DNA of 64,000 bases. It comes from Streptomyces sp. M92. GTDB lineage: Bacteria; Actinomycetota; Actinomycetes; Streptomycetales; Streptomycetaceae. The DNA is taken from positions 6,889,501 to 6,953,500 of the forward strand of contig NZ_CP101137.1 in NCBI RefSeq assembly GCF_028473745.1, read 5' to 3'. Position numbers and translations under genes: made by a program. Below, one piece after another: positions 16,705-24,931 of this stretch. Every line of letters begins with the position of its first letter. The stretch's first letter is position 1. Under the pieces are notes generated by a model, which was given only the letters and a program-made list of their open reading frames with translations, did not search any database and was not told where the DNA came from.

Positions 16705-17894
16705 GCGTAGGACGGCGTGAAGGTGCCCGGCCTGCCCTTGCAGCCGTCCGACTCCCCCGGCAGCTTCACCCACAGGTAGGCGTCGATGCGTCCCATGCCG
16801 GTGCTCAGGGTCGGTGTGCGGCCGATCCTGCGGCCGGCCGGGTCGCACCACTCACCGTCGGGCGGGGCGCCGTTGCCGTTGCGGCTGGTGTCGATGACGG
16901 CGCCGAGGCTCGCCGGGCCGCCGAGGGCGTCGAGGACCGCGCGGTTGTGGGCTACCTCGTCGGCGGTGGTGTGGAAGTTGGAGACGTTGCTGAAGATGCC
17001 GTCGGACGAGGCTGCCGAGGCGGCGCCGGCCTCCTTCAGCCAGCCCGCCTGCTTGGCGGGCGCGTGCCAGCCGGAGTGACCCGCGTCGTAGTACACGCGG
17101 GCGTTGGGGTTCGCGTCCTTGAGTACCCGGCCGGCGCGGGCCAGGGAGGCGAAGCGGTCGGCACGCTCCCCGGCGGTCAGGCAATCGGCCTGGGCCACCG
17201 AGTCGGGCTCCAGGACGACGACGACCTCGCCGGAGCCGAGCCCGGCGGCGAAGAGGTCGATCCAGTCGTCGTAGGCGTCGAGGCCGGGCGCGCCGCCCTG
17301 GGAGTGGCCGCCGCAGTCACGGCCGGGTATCGCGTACGGCACGACCACGGGCACCCGGCCCTCGGCGGCGGCGCCCGACGTCACGGCCCGGACCCGGGAG
17401 GTGATGTTCGAGGGCGTGTAGTCGGCGAACCACACGGCGGCCGGGTGGTCGGCGATCCGCGACCGGATCACGTCCTGGCGCGGGTCGTCGGGGTTGGCCC
17501 GGACCCAGGAGAGGATCTGCGACTCCGGGTGCCGGTAGAGCCGGGTGGCGGCCGGGGTCGCCCGGGGCTTCTTCTCGGAGGTCTTCCTCGGTGACGGCTC
17601 GGGACTCGCCCTCTTCGCCGGGGCGGAGGCGGAGGGCGAGGCGGAGACCGACGGCATCGCCGACGGGGACGGGGACGGCGACAGGGGCAGCGAGTGCAGC
17701 CGCGGCGACCGCGTGACCGTCGGCCGGGCCTCGTCGGTGCCGCCGCCGTCGTCGTCGCCGAGCGCGGAGAGCATGCCGGTCGCGGTGCCGACCACGACGA
17801 CGACGGACGCCGCCGCGACCATCGCGCTGCGGCGGGCGGCACGCCTGCGCTCGGCCCTGCGAGCGGCCAGGCGCCGGGCACGAAGGCCTGACAC
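16686..17894 (-). CDS. Secreted or membrane-anchored glycoside hydrolase family 6 protein
   Basis: This 402-residue protein has an Arg-rich N-terminus followed by one hydrophobic helix (about 25-45), a signal peptide or anchor, then a Ser/Pro/Lys linker (about 58-115) and a GH6 domain (about 120-400). The family hallmarks are present: VVVPYAIPGRDCGGHSQGG holds the catalytic acid Asp, VVVLEPDSVAQADC the second conserved Asp, and YYDAGHSGW follows. Such enzymes are cellobiohydrolases or endoglucanases cutting beta-1,4-glucan. No cellulose-binding module is present. GTG 17894 was chosen for GGGGGA upstream. The end overlaps the convergent permease by 19 bp. Confidence 0.88.
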   Translation of the reverse strand: MSGLRARRLAARRAERRRAARRSAMVAAASVVVVVGTATGMLSALGDDDGGGTDEARPTVTRSPRLHSLPLSPSPSPSAMPSVSASPSASAPAKRASPEPSPRKTSEKKPRATPAATRLYRHPESQILSWVRANPDDPRQDVIRSRIADHPAAVWFADYTPSNITSRVRAVTSGAAAEGRVPVVVPYAIPGRDCGGHSQGGAPGLDAYDDWIDLFAAGLGSGEVVVVLEPDSVAQADCLTAGERADRFASLARAGRVLKDANPNARVYYDAGHSGWHAPAKQAGWLKEAGAASAASSDGIFSNVSNFHTTADEVAHNRAVLDALGGPASLGAVIDTSRNGNGAPPDGEWCDPAGRRIGRTPTLSTGMGRIDAYLWVKLPGESDGCKGRPGTFTPSYAYDLAR

Positions 17895-17995
17895 TACGGT
17901 TCCCCCTCCCCCGCACGGCGGGCGCGTTCCCCCGTTCTGGGGAAGCGTCGGGCCCGCCGGCACTTCCGTCAGCCTAAAGCTGCGACCCTGCCGCC

Positions 17996-18691
17996 ATGGC
18001 GCACTGCGAGCAACTCCCGATGGCGGCCTCGACGGTGGACACGGTCCTGACCCGGATGCGCATCCTCGACACGACGCTGCCTCCGCGGGACGGGGTGGCG
18101 GTCTTCAACCGCGTCTACCTGACCGTCACCGAGGCGGTCGACCGGCACATCGACGGAGGCCGTTTCCCGGACGCCCGGTCGGCGATCGCGCTGGACGTGC
18201 GGTTCGCGGAGCGTTATCTGGCGGCCGTCGACGCGATGGAGGACGGCCGCCGTCCGCCCGCCTGCTGGCGTCCCCTGTTCCAGTTCCGCCGCCATCCCGG
18301 CGTACGGCCGCTGCAGTTCGCGCTGTCGGGCATCAATGCCCACATCGGGCACGACCTCGCACTGGCCGTGGTGGACACCTGTCGTACGCTCGGCTGCGAA
18401 CCCGTCGACCTGGAGGACGAGTTCGACGGGGTGGGCGATCTCCTCGTGTCGCTGGAGGAACGCGTCCGCGAGGAGTTGATGCCGGGCCCCGACCTCCTCC
18501 AGATCGCCGACCCGCTGACCCATCTGTTCGGCTCCTGGAGCCTGGAGCGCGCCCGCGACGCCACCTGGGCGGCGGCCCGCGCGCTGTGGGCGCTGCGCCG
18601 ACTGCCGGACGTCGCCGCGGAGTTCACCGAGCGCCTGGACTCGGCGGTCGGCTTCGCGGGCCGCATGCTGCTCACCCCGCTGCCGGACTGA
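17996..18691 (+). CDS. DUF5995-like protein
   Basis: This 231-residue soluble, mostly helical protein resembles the uncharacterised DUF5995 family: FNRVYLTVTEAVDRHI, the WRPLFQFR stretch and GINAHIGHDLALAVV are family-like. Histidines and acidic residues in GINAHIGHD and LEDEFDG could bind metal (inference). I know of no function. The ATG at 17996 has no strong Shine-Dalgarno sequence, so a slightly later start is possible. It is divergent from the GH6 gene by 101 bp and upstream of an LLM oxidoreductase that has its own ribosome-binding site. Confidence 0.65.
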   Translation: MAHCEQLPMAASTVDTVLTRMRILDTTLPPRDGVAVFNRVYLTVTEAVDRHIDGGRFPDARSAIALDVRFAERYLAAVDAMEDGRRPPACWRPLFQFRRHPGVRPLQFALSGINAHIGHDLALAVVDTCRTLGCEPVDLEDEFDGVGDLLVSLEERVREELMPGPDLLQIADPLTHLFGSWSLERARDATWAAARALWALRRLPDVAAEFTERLDSAVGFAGRMLLTPLPD

Positions 18692-18788
18692 TCCGGCCCG
18701 TTCCCGGCGCGCACCTGAGGAACACCCGTGCCGTCGTTGTACGTTGCACCTTTGGCAGCTCGTCCCGACGGCGAAGGAGCAATCGGAC

Positions 18789-19718
18789 ATGGCGACCCGG
18801 CTCGGACTCGGCCTCCCCCAGATGCGGCAGTACGACCTCGGCGAGGACGTCCCCGACGTGGCCCGCGCGGCGGAAGGGATGGGCTACGAGAGCCTGTGGG
18901 TCTTCGAGCGCGCCCTGTTCCCCGAGCCCGCCACCCAGGGCCTGTACGGCATCGAGGGCCTGCCCTGGCCGGACTCCTACCGGAACGTGGCCGACCCGCT
19001 GATCACCCTGGCCCTCGCCGCCGCGGCCACCGAACGGGCGGAGCTGGGCAGCAGCGTACTGGTCGCCCCGCTGCACGTGCCGTTCCAGCTGGCCAAGGCG
19101 CTGGCCTCGCTGGACGCGGCGAGCGGCGGCCGGGTGATCGCCGGTTTCGGCACGGGCTGGTCGCACGACGAGTACGCGGCGACGTCGGTGCGGCCGTTCG
19201 CCGAGCGCGGGCAGGCCCTGGACGAGCTGATCGAGGTGTGCCGCGCGGTCTGGGGCCCGGACCCGGTGGTGTACGACGGGCACGTCACGAAGATCGCGTC
19301 CGCCGTGGTCGGCCCCAAGCCCGCCCGGCCGATCCCGGTGCTGCTGGCGGCGGGCAGCGGGAAGGCCCGGCGCCGGCTCGTGGACCACGCCGACGGCTGG
19401 CTGCCGAACGGCCTCGGCGTCGAGGTCGTGGCCGAGCAGTGGCGGCGGCTGCGGGACCTGGCCGACGAACGCGGCCGTACGGAACCGATCCGCACGGTGC
19501 TGCGGGTCAACGCCCGGTATCGGGCGTCGGCCCAGGAGGGCACCGGCCGCCGCCCCTTCCACGGCAGCGTCGACCAGATCGTCGAGGACCTCGCCGCCCA
19601 CGCCGAGATCGGCCTCGACGAGATCCTGATCGACCTTCAGGGCTCGGCGCGGGACGCCGAGGAGCTCAAGGACCTGGCCGCCCAGGTGTACGAGAAGGCC
19701 CGCGCGGCCGGGGTCTAG
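18789..19718 (+). CDS. LLM-class (F420-dependent-type) oxidoreductase
   Basis: This 309-residue luciferase-like monooxygenase-fold protein begins with the beta strand TRLGLGLPQMRQYDLG and includes GYESLWVFERALFPEP, TERAELGSSVLVAPLHVP and GFGTGWSHDEYAA, with PVLLAAGSGKARR for cofactor phosphate contacts. Actinobacterial members usually use coenzyme F420; whether this one uses F420 or FMN cannot be told from sequence. Start ATG 18789 has GAAGGAG nine bases upstream; an earlier ATG at 18744 lacks one. Only 9 bp separate its stop from the convergent amine oxidase. Confidence 0.85.
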   Translation: MATRLGLGLPQMRQYDLGEDVPDVARAAEGMGYESLWVFERALFPEPATQGLYGIEGLPWPDSYRNVADPLITLALAAAATERAELGSSVLVAPLHVPFQLAKALASLDAASGGRVIAGFGTGWSHDEYAATSVRPFAERGQALDELIEVCRAVWGPDPVVYDGHVTKIASAVVGPKPARPIPVLLAAGSGKARRRLVDHADGWLPNGLGVEVVAEQWRRLRDLADERGRTEPIRTVLRVNARYRASAQEGTGRRPFHGSVDQIVEDLAAHAEIGLDEILIDLQGSARDAEELKDLAAQVYEKARAAGV

Positions 19719-19727
19719 AACGGCCGG

Positions 19728-21425
19728 CTAGTCCTCGGGCAGCTCGACCGGCGCGATCTCGTCGTACACGTCACCCGGCCCGGGGTTGGTCGGGTCGGTC
19801 TGCCCGCCGAAGTGGTGCATGACGCCCCAGACCGCGTTGAGCGCGGTCTGGACGGCTCCCTCGGCCCAGCCGGCCGTCCAGGAGATGTCGTCGCCGGCGA
19901 GGAAGATGCCCCGCTTGTCCTCGGGCAGCTCCTCCTGCATGAAGTGCGTGAACAGGCGCCGCTGGTAGCGGTAGTGGCCGGGGAGGTTGGCCTTGAACGC
20001 ACCCATGAAGTAGGGCTCGTTCTCCCAGGAGACGGTCACCGGGTTGCCGATGATGTGCTTCCTGATGTCGACCTTCGGGTAGATCTCGCCGAGCGACTTC
20101 AGCATGACCTCCATCCGCTCGTTCGCGGACAGCGGCAGCCACTTCAGGCTGTCGTCGCACCAGGTGTAGGAGAGGCAGATGACGGCGGGCTTGTCCGGGC
20201 CGTCGTCCAGGAGGTAGGTGCCGCGGGTCATGCGGTCGGTGAGCGTCATCGACATGGCGTCCCGGCCCGTCTCCTCGTCCTTGTCCAGCCAGAAGGGCCG
20301 GTCGACGGGCACGAACAGCTTGGAGCTCTCCATGTAGTGGGTGCGCTCGATCGCGGTCCAGTGGTCGATCGGGAAGAGCGAGTCGTCGCACGCGATCTTC
20401 GAGAGCAGCATCCAGGACTGGGCGGTGAAGATCGCCGCCTGGTACGTGCGGATGTCGCCGTCGGCGTCGGTCACGGTGATCCGGTTGCCGGCGGTACGGT
20501 TCAGCCGGGTCACCGCCGGGCGCGGCTCGCCGTCCGTGTGCAGGGACTTCAGCGAGGTGCCGTACGGCCAGTGGACGATCTTCTCCGGCTCCCGCTCCCA
20601 CATCCTCAGCGGGAGCTGCTGGGAGCCGCCGACGATGCCGCGGTGGTGGTCGTCCGCCTCGGTGTAGACGACGCGGAGGATCTCCAGGATGGAGTTGGGG
20701 AAGTCGGTGTCCCACCCGCCGGTGCCGAAGCCGACCTGGCCGAAGATCTCGCGGTGCCGGAAGGACTTGAAGGCCTCGGAGTCGCAGAGGAAGCCGTAGA
20801 AGGTCTGGTTGTCGAGCTTCTCGACGAGCCTGGCCCAGATCTCGCGGATGCGCGGCACGTCGCGCTCGCGCAGGGCGCGGTTCATGTCGGAGAAGTCGGC
20901 ACCCTCCTCCAGGCACTTCGCCCAGGCGTCGGCGACGTCCCGGTAGACCTGCGGCAGATCGTCGAGGGTCTCGGCGTAGTGCGACTCGCCCTTGAGGTCG
21001 ACGACCGTGGAGGGCGTGGCCTCGGCGAGCGGGTTGGGGAAGGGGCTGGTCTTCAGGCCGACCAGGTCGATGTAGTGCTGGAGCGCGGTGGAGGAGGGCG
21101 GGAAGCGCATCGCGCCCATCTCGGCGGTCAGCGACTCGTCGCAGCCGTCGAAGCCGACGGTCCGCAGCCGGCCGCCGATCCTGTCGGCCTCGTAGACGAC
21201 GGGCTTGAGGCCCATCTTCATCAGTTCGTAGGCGGCGACGATGCCGGACAGGCCGCCGCCGATCACGGCGACCTCGGTGCCGTGCTCGGCGGCGGGTATC
21301 TGGCCGAGGCCGGCGGGGTGGGCGAGGAAGTCGTCGTACGCGTACGGGAAGTCCGGCCCGAACATGGTGATCGGCGGCTGCTGCTCGTCTGCGTGCTCGA
21401 TCGCGTTGGGCACGGTGGACGTCAT
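19728..21425 (-). CDS. Flavin amine oxidase / amino-acid monooxygenase-like protein
   Basis: This 565-residue FAD enzyme has a dinucleotide-binding motif at 53-61 (AVIGGGLSG), EADRIGGRLRT, the AEMGAMRFP segment typical of L-amino-acid oxidases and tryptophan 2-monooxygenases, and a C-terminal FAD motif FLAGDDISWTAGWAEGAVQTALNAV. There is no signal peptide, so it is cytoplasmic. It follows a nitrilase-family gene on the same strand with a 50-bp gap. Oxidase/amidase pairs of this type can turn an amino acid into the amide and then the acid (the indole-3-acetamide route is the known example). Which amino acid is used here is unknown. Confidence 0.85.
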   Translation of the reverse strand: MTSTVPNAIEHADEQQPPITMFGPDFPYAYDDFLAHPAGLGQIPAAEHGTEVAVIGGGLSGIVAAYELMKMGLKPVVYEADRIGGRLRTVGFDGCDESLTAEMGAMRFPPSSTALQHYIDLVGLKTSPFPNPLAEATPSTVVDLKGESHYAETLDDLPQVYRDVADAWAKCLEEGADFSDMNRALRERDVPRIREIWARLVEKLDNQTFYGFLCDSEAFKSFRHREIFGQVGFGTGGWDTDFPNSILEILRVVYTEADDHHRGIVGGSQQLPLRMWEREPEKIVHWPYGTSLKSLHTDGEPRPAVTRLNRTAGNRITVTDADGDIRTYQAAIFTAQSWMLLSKIACDDSLFPIDHWTAIERTHYMESSKLFVPVDRPFWLDKDEETGRDAMSMTLTDRMTRGTYLLDDGPDKPAVICLSYTWCDDSLKWLPLSANERMEVMLKSLGEIYPKVDIRKHIIGNPVTVSWENEPYFMGAFKANLPGHYRYQRRLFTHFMQEELPEDKRGIFLAGDDISWTAGWAEGAVQTALNAVWGVMHHFGGQTDPTNPGPGDVYDEIAPVELPED

Positions 21426-21475
21426 GGGGTACGGACTCCTTGCGGGGTGGAGCGGGGGGCTGGGCTTCTGGTGGT

Positions 21476-22273
21476 TCAGCGGTTGCGGACGAGGGGCCCG
21501 TAGAGACCGGGAAGGCGGTCCTTCAGGTACGGGTTGGCCTCGCGGGAGGCGGCGAGGAAGGCAGGGTCGGCGTCGGCGAGGAGCAGTTCCTCACCGCGTC
21601 CGGCGCGGGCCCGGGACGTCCCGTCGGGGCCGGCGAGCACGGACAGCCCGACGAACTCGAAGTCGCCCTCCGGCCCGGTCCGGTTGACGTACGCGACGTA
21701 CATCTGGTTCTCGAAGGCCCGCACCGGCACGACCGACTCGGCGACGAACTGGAACGGGTGCATCTGCGCGGTCGGGACCAGCAGCAGGTCGGTGCCGGCC
21801 AGGGCGTGGGCGCGGACGTTCTCCGGGAACTCCACGTCGTAGCAGATCATCAGGCCGACGGTGAGACCGTTCAGCTCGGCCTGGACGACGGGCTGTCCGC
21901 CGGGGGTGAAGTGGTCGCGCTCGAAGCAGCCGAAGAGATGGGTCTTGCGGTAGTTCGCCAGGCGGGTACCGTCGGCGGCGATCAGCTGCACGGAGTTGAA
22001 GACGCGCTCGCCGTCCCGCTCGGGGTAGCCGTAGGCGACGGCCAGGCCGTGGCGCCCGGCGGTCTCCGCGACGGCGTCGGCCGAGTCCCCGTCGGCGGGC
22101 TCGGCGAGGGCGGCGATGCCGTCGCCGATCGCGTACCCGGTCAGGAACAGCTCCGAGGTGACCAGCAGCCCGGCACCCGAGGCCGCGGCGCGGGCGGCGG
22201 CCTCGTCGAGGACCTTGAGGTTCTCGGCGACGGAGCCGGGCCGGCCGGAGCTCTGGAGCAGGGCGGTGCGCAT
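21476..22273 (-). CDS. Nitrilase-superfamily carbon-nitrogen hydrolase
   Basis: This 265-residue amidase of the nitrilase superfamily has the full catalytic triad: E41 (TSELFLTGY), K110 (YRKTHLFG) and C144 (LMICYDVEFPE). It is the length of small amidases, not of true nitrilases or NAD synthetase domains. First gene of a two-gene unit with the flavin amine oxidase downstream, suggesting that it hydrolyses the amide the oxidase produces (inference). Three CGTTGCG repeats in helical phase lie 81-141 bp upstream of its start, and a matching array precedes the permease/Lrp unit. Confidence 0.88.
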   Translation of the reverse strand: MRTALLQSSGRPGSVAENLKVLDEAAARAAASGAGLLVTSELFLTGYAIGDGIAALAEPADGDSADAVAETAGRHGLAVAYGYPERDGERVFNSVQLIAADGTRLANYRKTHLFGCFERDHFTPGGQPVVQAELNGLTVGLMICYDVEFPENVRAHALAGTDLLLVPTAQMHPFQFVAESVVPVRAFENQMYVAYVNRTGPEGDFEFVGLSVLAGPDGTSRARAGRGEELLLADADPAFLAASREANPYLKDRLPGLYGPLVRNR

Positions 22274-22353
22274 GCGTGTTCCTCACCGGAGGGAAGGGGG
22301 TCGGGGGCCAGATAGACGGTACGGTCGGCGCGCTCGGCCGGACAAGAAGGACA

Positions 22354-22414
22354 CGTTGCGCGCCGGTGAGCGGATCGTTGCGTGCGCCCGGCATCCCCCG
22401 GCGATTCGTTGCGC
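22354..22414 (+). promoter_or_regulatory. Phased CGTTGCG array upstream of the amidase/oxidase genes
   Basis: CGTTGCG(C/T) occurs at 22354-22361, 22376-22383 and 22407-22414, all in the same orientation. Starts are 22 and 31 bp apart, close to two and three helical turns. The rest of the 330-bp gap (22274-22603) holds a run of CCCCCGTGCCA repeats (about 22415-22445) and no convincing gene. The repeat spacing is what Lrp/AsnC proteins use when DNA wraps around the oligomer. A second array with the same motif lies at 26606-26685. Confidence 0.6.
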
Positions 22415-22603
22415 CACCCCCGTGCCACCCCCGTGCCACCCCCGTCCCCCCTCCCGTCATCCCCGAGAAGGGGCCCCGTCCGCCCCTCCCCCGCCGCGCG
22501 GCGGAGGCCGCTCCCGCCCTGAGCGCGATGTGGTGCGGGCGCGGCGCCGGGACAGTGGTGACCGTTCGGTTGCCCGGCTTCGATCCTTGGGAGAGGACCC
22601 GCC

Positions 22604-23149
22604 ATGAAACGCCGTACGACGACCGCCGTGCTCTGTGCCGCCCTGCTGCTGACCGCCGTCACCTCGGGGGCGGCCGTCGCCTCCGGACCCCACGAGGGGC
22701 AGCCCCCGCGGGAGGCCGCCGCGCTGACCGGCACCGCGAAGCTGTACCGGTCGGCCGGTGACGACATCACCTTCACCTTCGACGCCCACCTGGCGGCCAA
22801 GGACAACGACGATCCGCTCAAGGCCACCGGGACCTTCGAGTTCAGCCACTACCTGAACGGCTGGGGTGCCCGGGCCAAGGCCGAGGTCGACTGTCTGATC
22901 ACCGGCGGTGACGTGGCCGTCGTCTCCGGCGTCATCACCGAATCCGACCTGCCCGGCGCCGAGGGCAAGCGGGTCGGCGTCACCGTCCACGACCGCGGGC
23001 ACCACGACCGGCTCGGCTACAGCTGGGCCGCGACGGGCAGTCCCGCGGAGGGCGGGGAGCTGCCCCGGTGCGTGTCGTCGGCGCCCTTCGAGAAGGTCGC
23101 GAAGGGGACCGGCGACTTCACGGTCGTGCCCTGGCAGCCGCGGCTGTAG
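22604..23149 (+). CDS. Small secreted protein of unknown function
   Basis: This 181-residue protein has a clear Sec signal peptide (KRR n-region, AVLCAALLLTAVTSGAAVA core, cleavage near residue 27). The mature part (about 155 residues) is beta-rich: FTFDAHLAAKD, GTFEFSHYLNGWGARAKAEVDCL, then VGVTVHDRG. It has two cysteines (in EVDCLIT and PRCVSS) that may form a disulphide. I recognise no family. GGGAGAGGA precedes the ATG. The last 32 bp overlap the convergent MFS gene. Confidence 0.72.
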   Translation: MKRRTTTAVLCAALLLTAVTSGAAVASGPHEGQPPREAAALTGTAKLYRSAGDDITFTFDAHLAAKDNDDPLKATGTFEFSHYLNGWGARAKAEVDCLITGGDVAVVSGVITESDLPGAEGKRVGVTVHDRGHHDRLGYSWAATGSPAEGGELPRCVSSAPFEKVAKGTGDFTVVPWQPRL

Positions 23150-24329
23150 TCCGGGCGGCGGCGGCCAGCAGCAGCGCCGTCAGCAGGTACGGCACCGCGG
23201 CCCAGGCGAACGCGGTGCCGTGCCCCGTCACCGAGGCGGCCGCCGCGTAGGCGCCGTACGTGGCGAGGGTGCCCAGCTCGGTGCCCAGGCCCGCGACCGA
23301 GGTCAGCGTGGCCCGTCCGGTGTCGTCGATACGCCGCTGGAGGCGGGCGTCGGCCAGCACGGTCGCCAGCTGGAAGCCGCCGAAGGCCAGGGCGACGAGG
23401 ACGAGGGCGGGCGGGGTGCCCGCCGCGGCGCCGACCGCCAGGGCCAGCGCGGAACCGGTCAACAGGACGGCGAACCCGGTGGTGGTCAGGCGTTCGACGG
23501 GGCCGGCCAGCAGGCTCCCGGCCGTGGCGCCGGCCCAGATCACCAGTAGCAGCCAGGGAACGGTCTCCTGCGCCACTCCGGTGTCGTGGGCCAGCAGCGG
23601 CGTGTACTCATCGAGCGCGCCCCACACCGCGGTCACGGCCGGGACGAGCAGGAGCGCCCCGCGCACGGAGCGGTCGGTGCGGACCTCGGCGAGCCCGGCC
23701 CGCAGGGCCGCGGTCCAGCGGTCGCCGTCGGCGGAGGGTGTGCGGTGCTCGGGGAACCGGCTCGCCACGGCCGCCCCGGCCAGGCAGACCAGCACGCTCG
23801 CCGCGCCCACCGCGTCGTAGCCGCCCCAGGCGAAGACCGGGCCGGCCAGGCCCATCGCGGCCATCGTCGCGGCGATGCCGATCGCCCGCGCCCGGCCCAT
23901 GACCCGGGCGTACCGGTCGGCGGCGCCGGCCCGGTCCAGCTCGTCGTAGACCAGTGCCTCCAGCGCCCCGGAGCCGAGCGCTCCCCCGGCGCCCCACAGC
24001 ACGAAGCCGAGCGCGAAGGCGCCGTAGGAGGGCACGAGGACCCACAGGGCGAAGCCGGCGGCGGTGAGCAGCGGGCCCAGTACGAGCAGCAGACGCCGGG
24101 AGACCGCGTCGGCCCAGGCGCCGGAGGGCACCTCCAGCAGGACACCGGTCAGCGACCACAGGGCGAACAGGGACGACATCTGCCAGACGGACAGACCGGT
24201 GTCGCTGAACAGCAGCGCGTACACCGGGTAGAGCAGGACGAACTCGTCGCAGAACGCGGATGCGTACAGCGTGCGCGTCAGCCGCCGGACACCGGCGGTC
24301 GTGGGGGCACGCTCGGGTGAGAGAGTCAT
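23118..24329 (-). CDS. MFS transporter
   Basis: This 403-residue protein has twelve predicted helices. The N-terminal motif LYASAFCDEFVLLYPVYALLFSDTGLSVWQMSSLFALWS and the loop GAWADAVSRRLLL (the MFS motif between helices 2 and 3) place it in the major facilitator superfamily. The substrate is unknown. Start ATG 24329 has GGAAGG four bases upstream. It sits between the small secreted protein gene (tail overlap of 32 bp) and the Lrp gene, in the same direction as the latter but with a 139-bp gap, so it may or may not be co-transcribed. Confidence 0.82.
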   Translation of the reverse strand: MTLSPERAPTTAGVRRLTRTLYASAFCDEFVLLYPVYALLFSDTGLSVWQMSSLFALWSLTGVLLEVPSGAWADAVSRRLLLVLGPLLTAAGFALWVLVPSYGAFALGFVLWGAGGALGSGALEALVYDELDRAGAADRYARVMGRARAIGIAATMAAMGLAGPVFAWGGYDAVGAASVLVCLAGAAVASRFPEHRTPSADGDRWTAALRAGLAEVRTDRSVRGALLLVPAVTAVWGALDEYTPLLAHDTGVAQETVPWLLLVIWAGATAGSLLAGPVERLTTTGFAVLLTGSALALAVGAAAGTPPALVLVALAFGGFQLATVLADARLQRRIDDTGRATLTSVAGLGTELGTLATYGAYAAAASVTGHGTAFAWAAVPYLLTALLLAAAARTTAAAARARP

Positions 24330-24468
24330 GAGGCCTTCCCGAGGGGGCGGATCGGACACCGGAGGTACGGCGTCCGCGGCGGCCCTCGGGAGGAGGCGCG
24401 GCTGGTGGATCAATGTCGCCAGGTCATGGCACCGATGGTAGTCGGGTGACCCGGCCTCGGTCTCGGGA

Positions 24469-24921
24469 TTACGTGGGCGATCCCGACGAGTAGCGCCGCA
24501 GCAGCGGCGACAGGACCAGCACCGACTTGGTCCGCTCCACGAACGGCTCCCCGGCGATCCGCTCCAGGACCCGTTCGAAGTGGCGCATGTCGGAGGCGAA
24601 GACCTGGGCGACCGCGTCCGCGTCCCCGGTGACGGTGGACGCGGCCACGACCTCCTGGTAGCGCTCCAGACCCCGCTGGATGGTCTCCGGCGAGGTGTTG
24701 CGGCGGCAGAAGATCTCGACGAACCCCTCGGTCTCCCAGCCGAGCGCGGCGGGGTCGACCCGTACGGTGAAGCCGGTGATGGCTCCGGTGGCGCGCAACC
24801 GGTCCACGCGCCGTTTCACGGCGGGCGCGGACAGGCCGACCGACTGCCCGATGTCCGCGTAGGAGCGGCGGGCGTCCTCGGCGAGGGCGTGCACGATGCG
24901 TTCGTCGAGATCGTTCAGCAC
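24469..24921 (-). CDS. Lrp/AsnC-family transcriptional regulator
   Basis: This 150-residue protein has an N-terminal HTH (about 1-60; LDERIVHALAEDARRSYADIGQSVGLSAPAVKRRVDRLRATGAI) and a C-terminal RAM/AsnC ligand domain (about 70-140; VVAASTVTGDADAVAQVFASD). Such proteins sense amino acids and bind DNA as dimers, octamers or discs. The GTG start at 24921 lies 10 bp after the stop of an APC amino-acid permease, so the two are probably one transcript. The CGTTGCG arrays before this unit and before the amidase/oxidase unit are plausible targets (inference). Confidence 0.92.
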   Translation of the reverse strand: MLNDLDERIVHALAEDARRSYADIGQSVGLSAPAVKRRVDRLRATGAITGFTVRVDPAALGWETEGFVEIFCRRNTSPETIQRGLERYQEVVAASTVTGDADAVAQVFASDMRHFERVLERIAGEPFVERTKSVLVLSPLLRRYSSGSPT

Positions 24922-24931
24922 TGCGGGTGGT

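Noticed and set aside
18738..18752. Single CGTTGCAC upstream of the LLM oxidoreductase, similar to the phased motif
   Set aside because: Only one imperfect copy, no phased partners.
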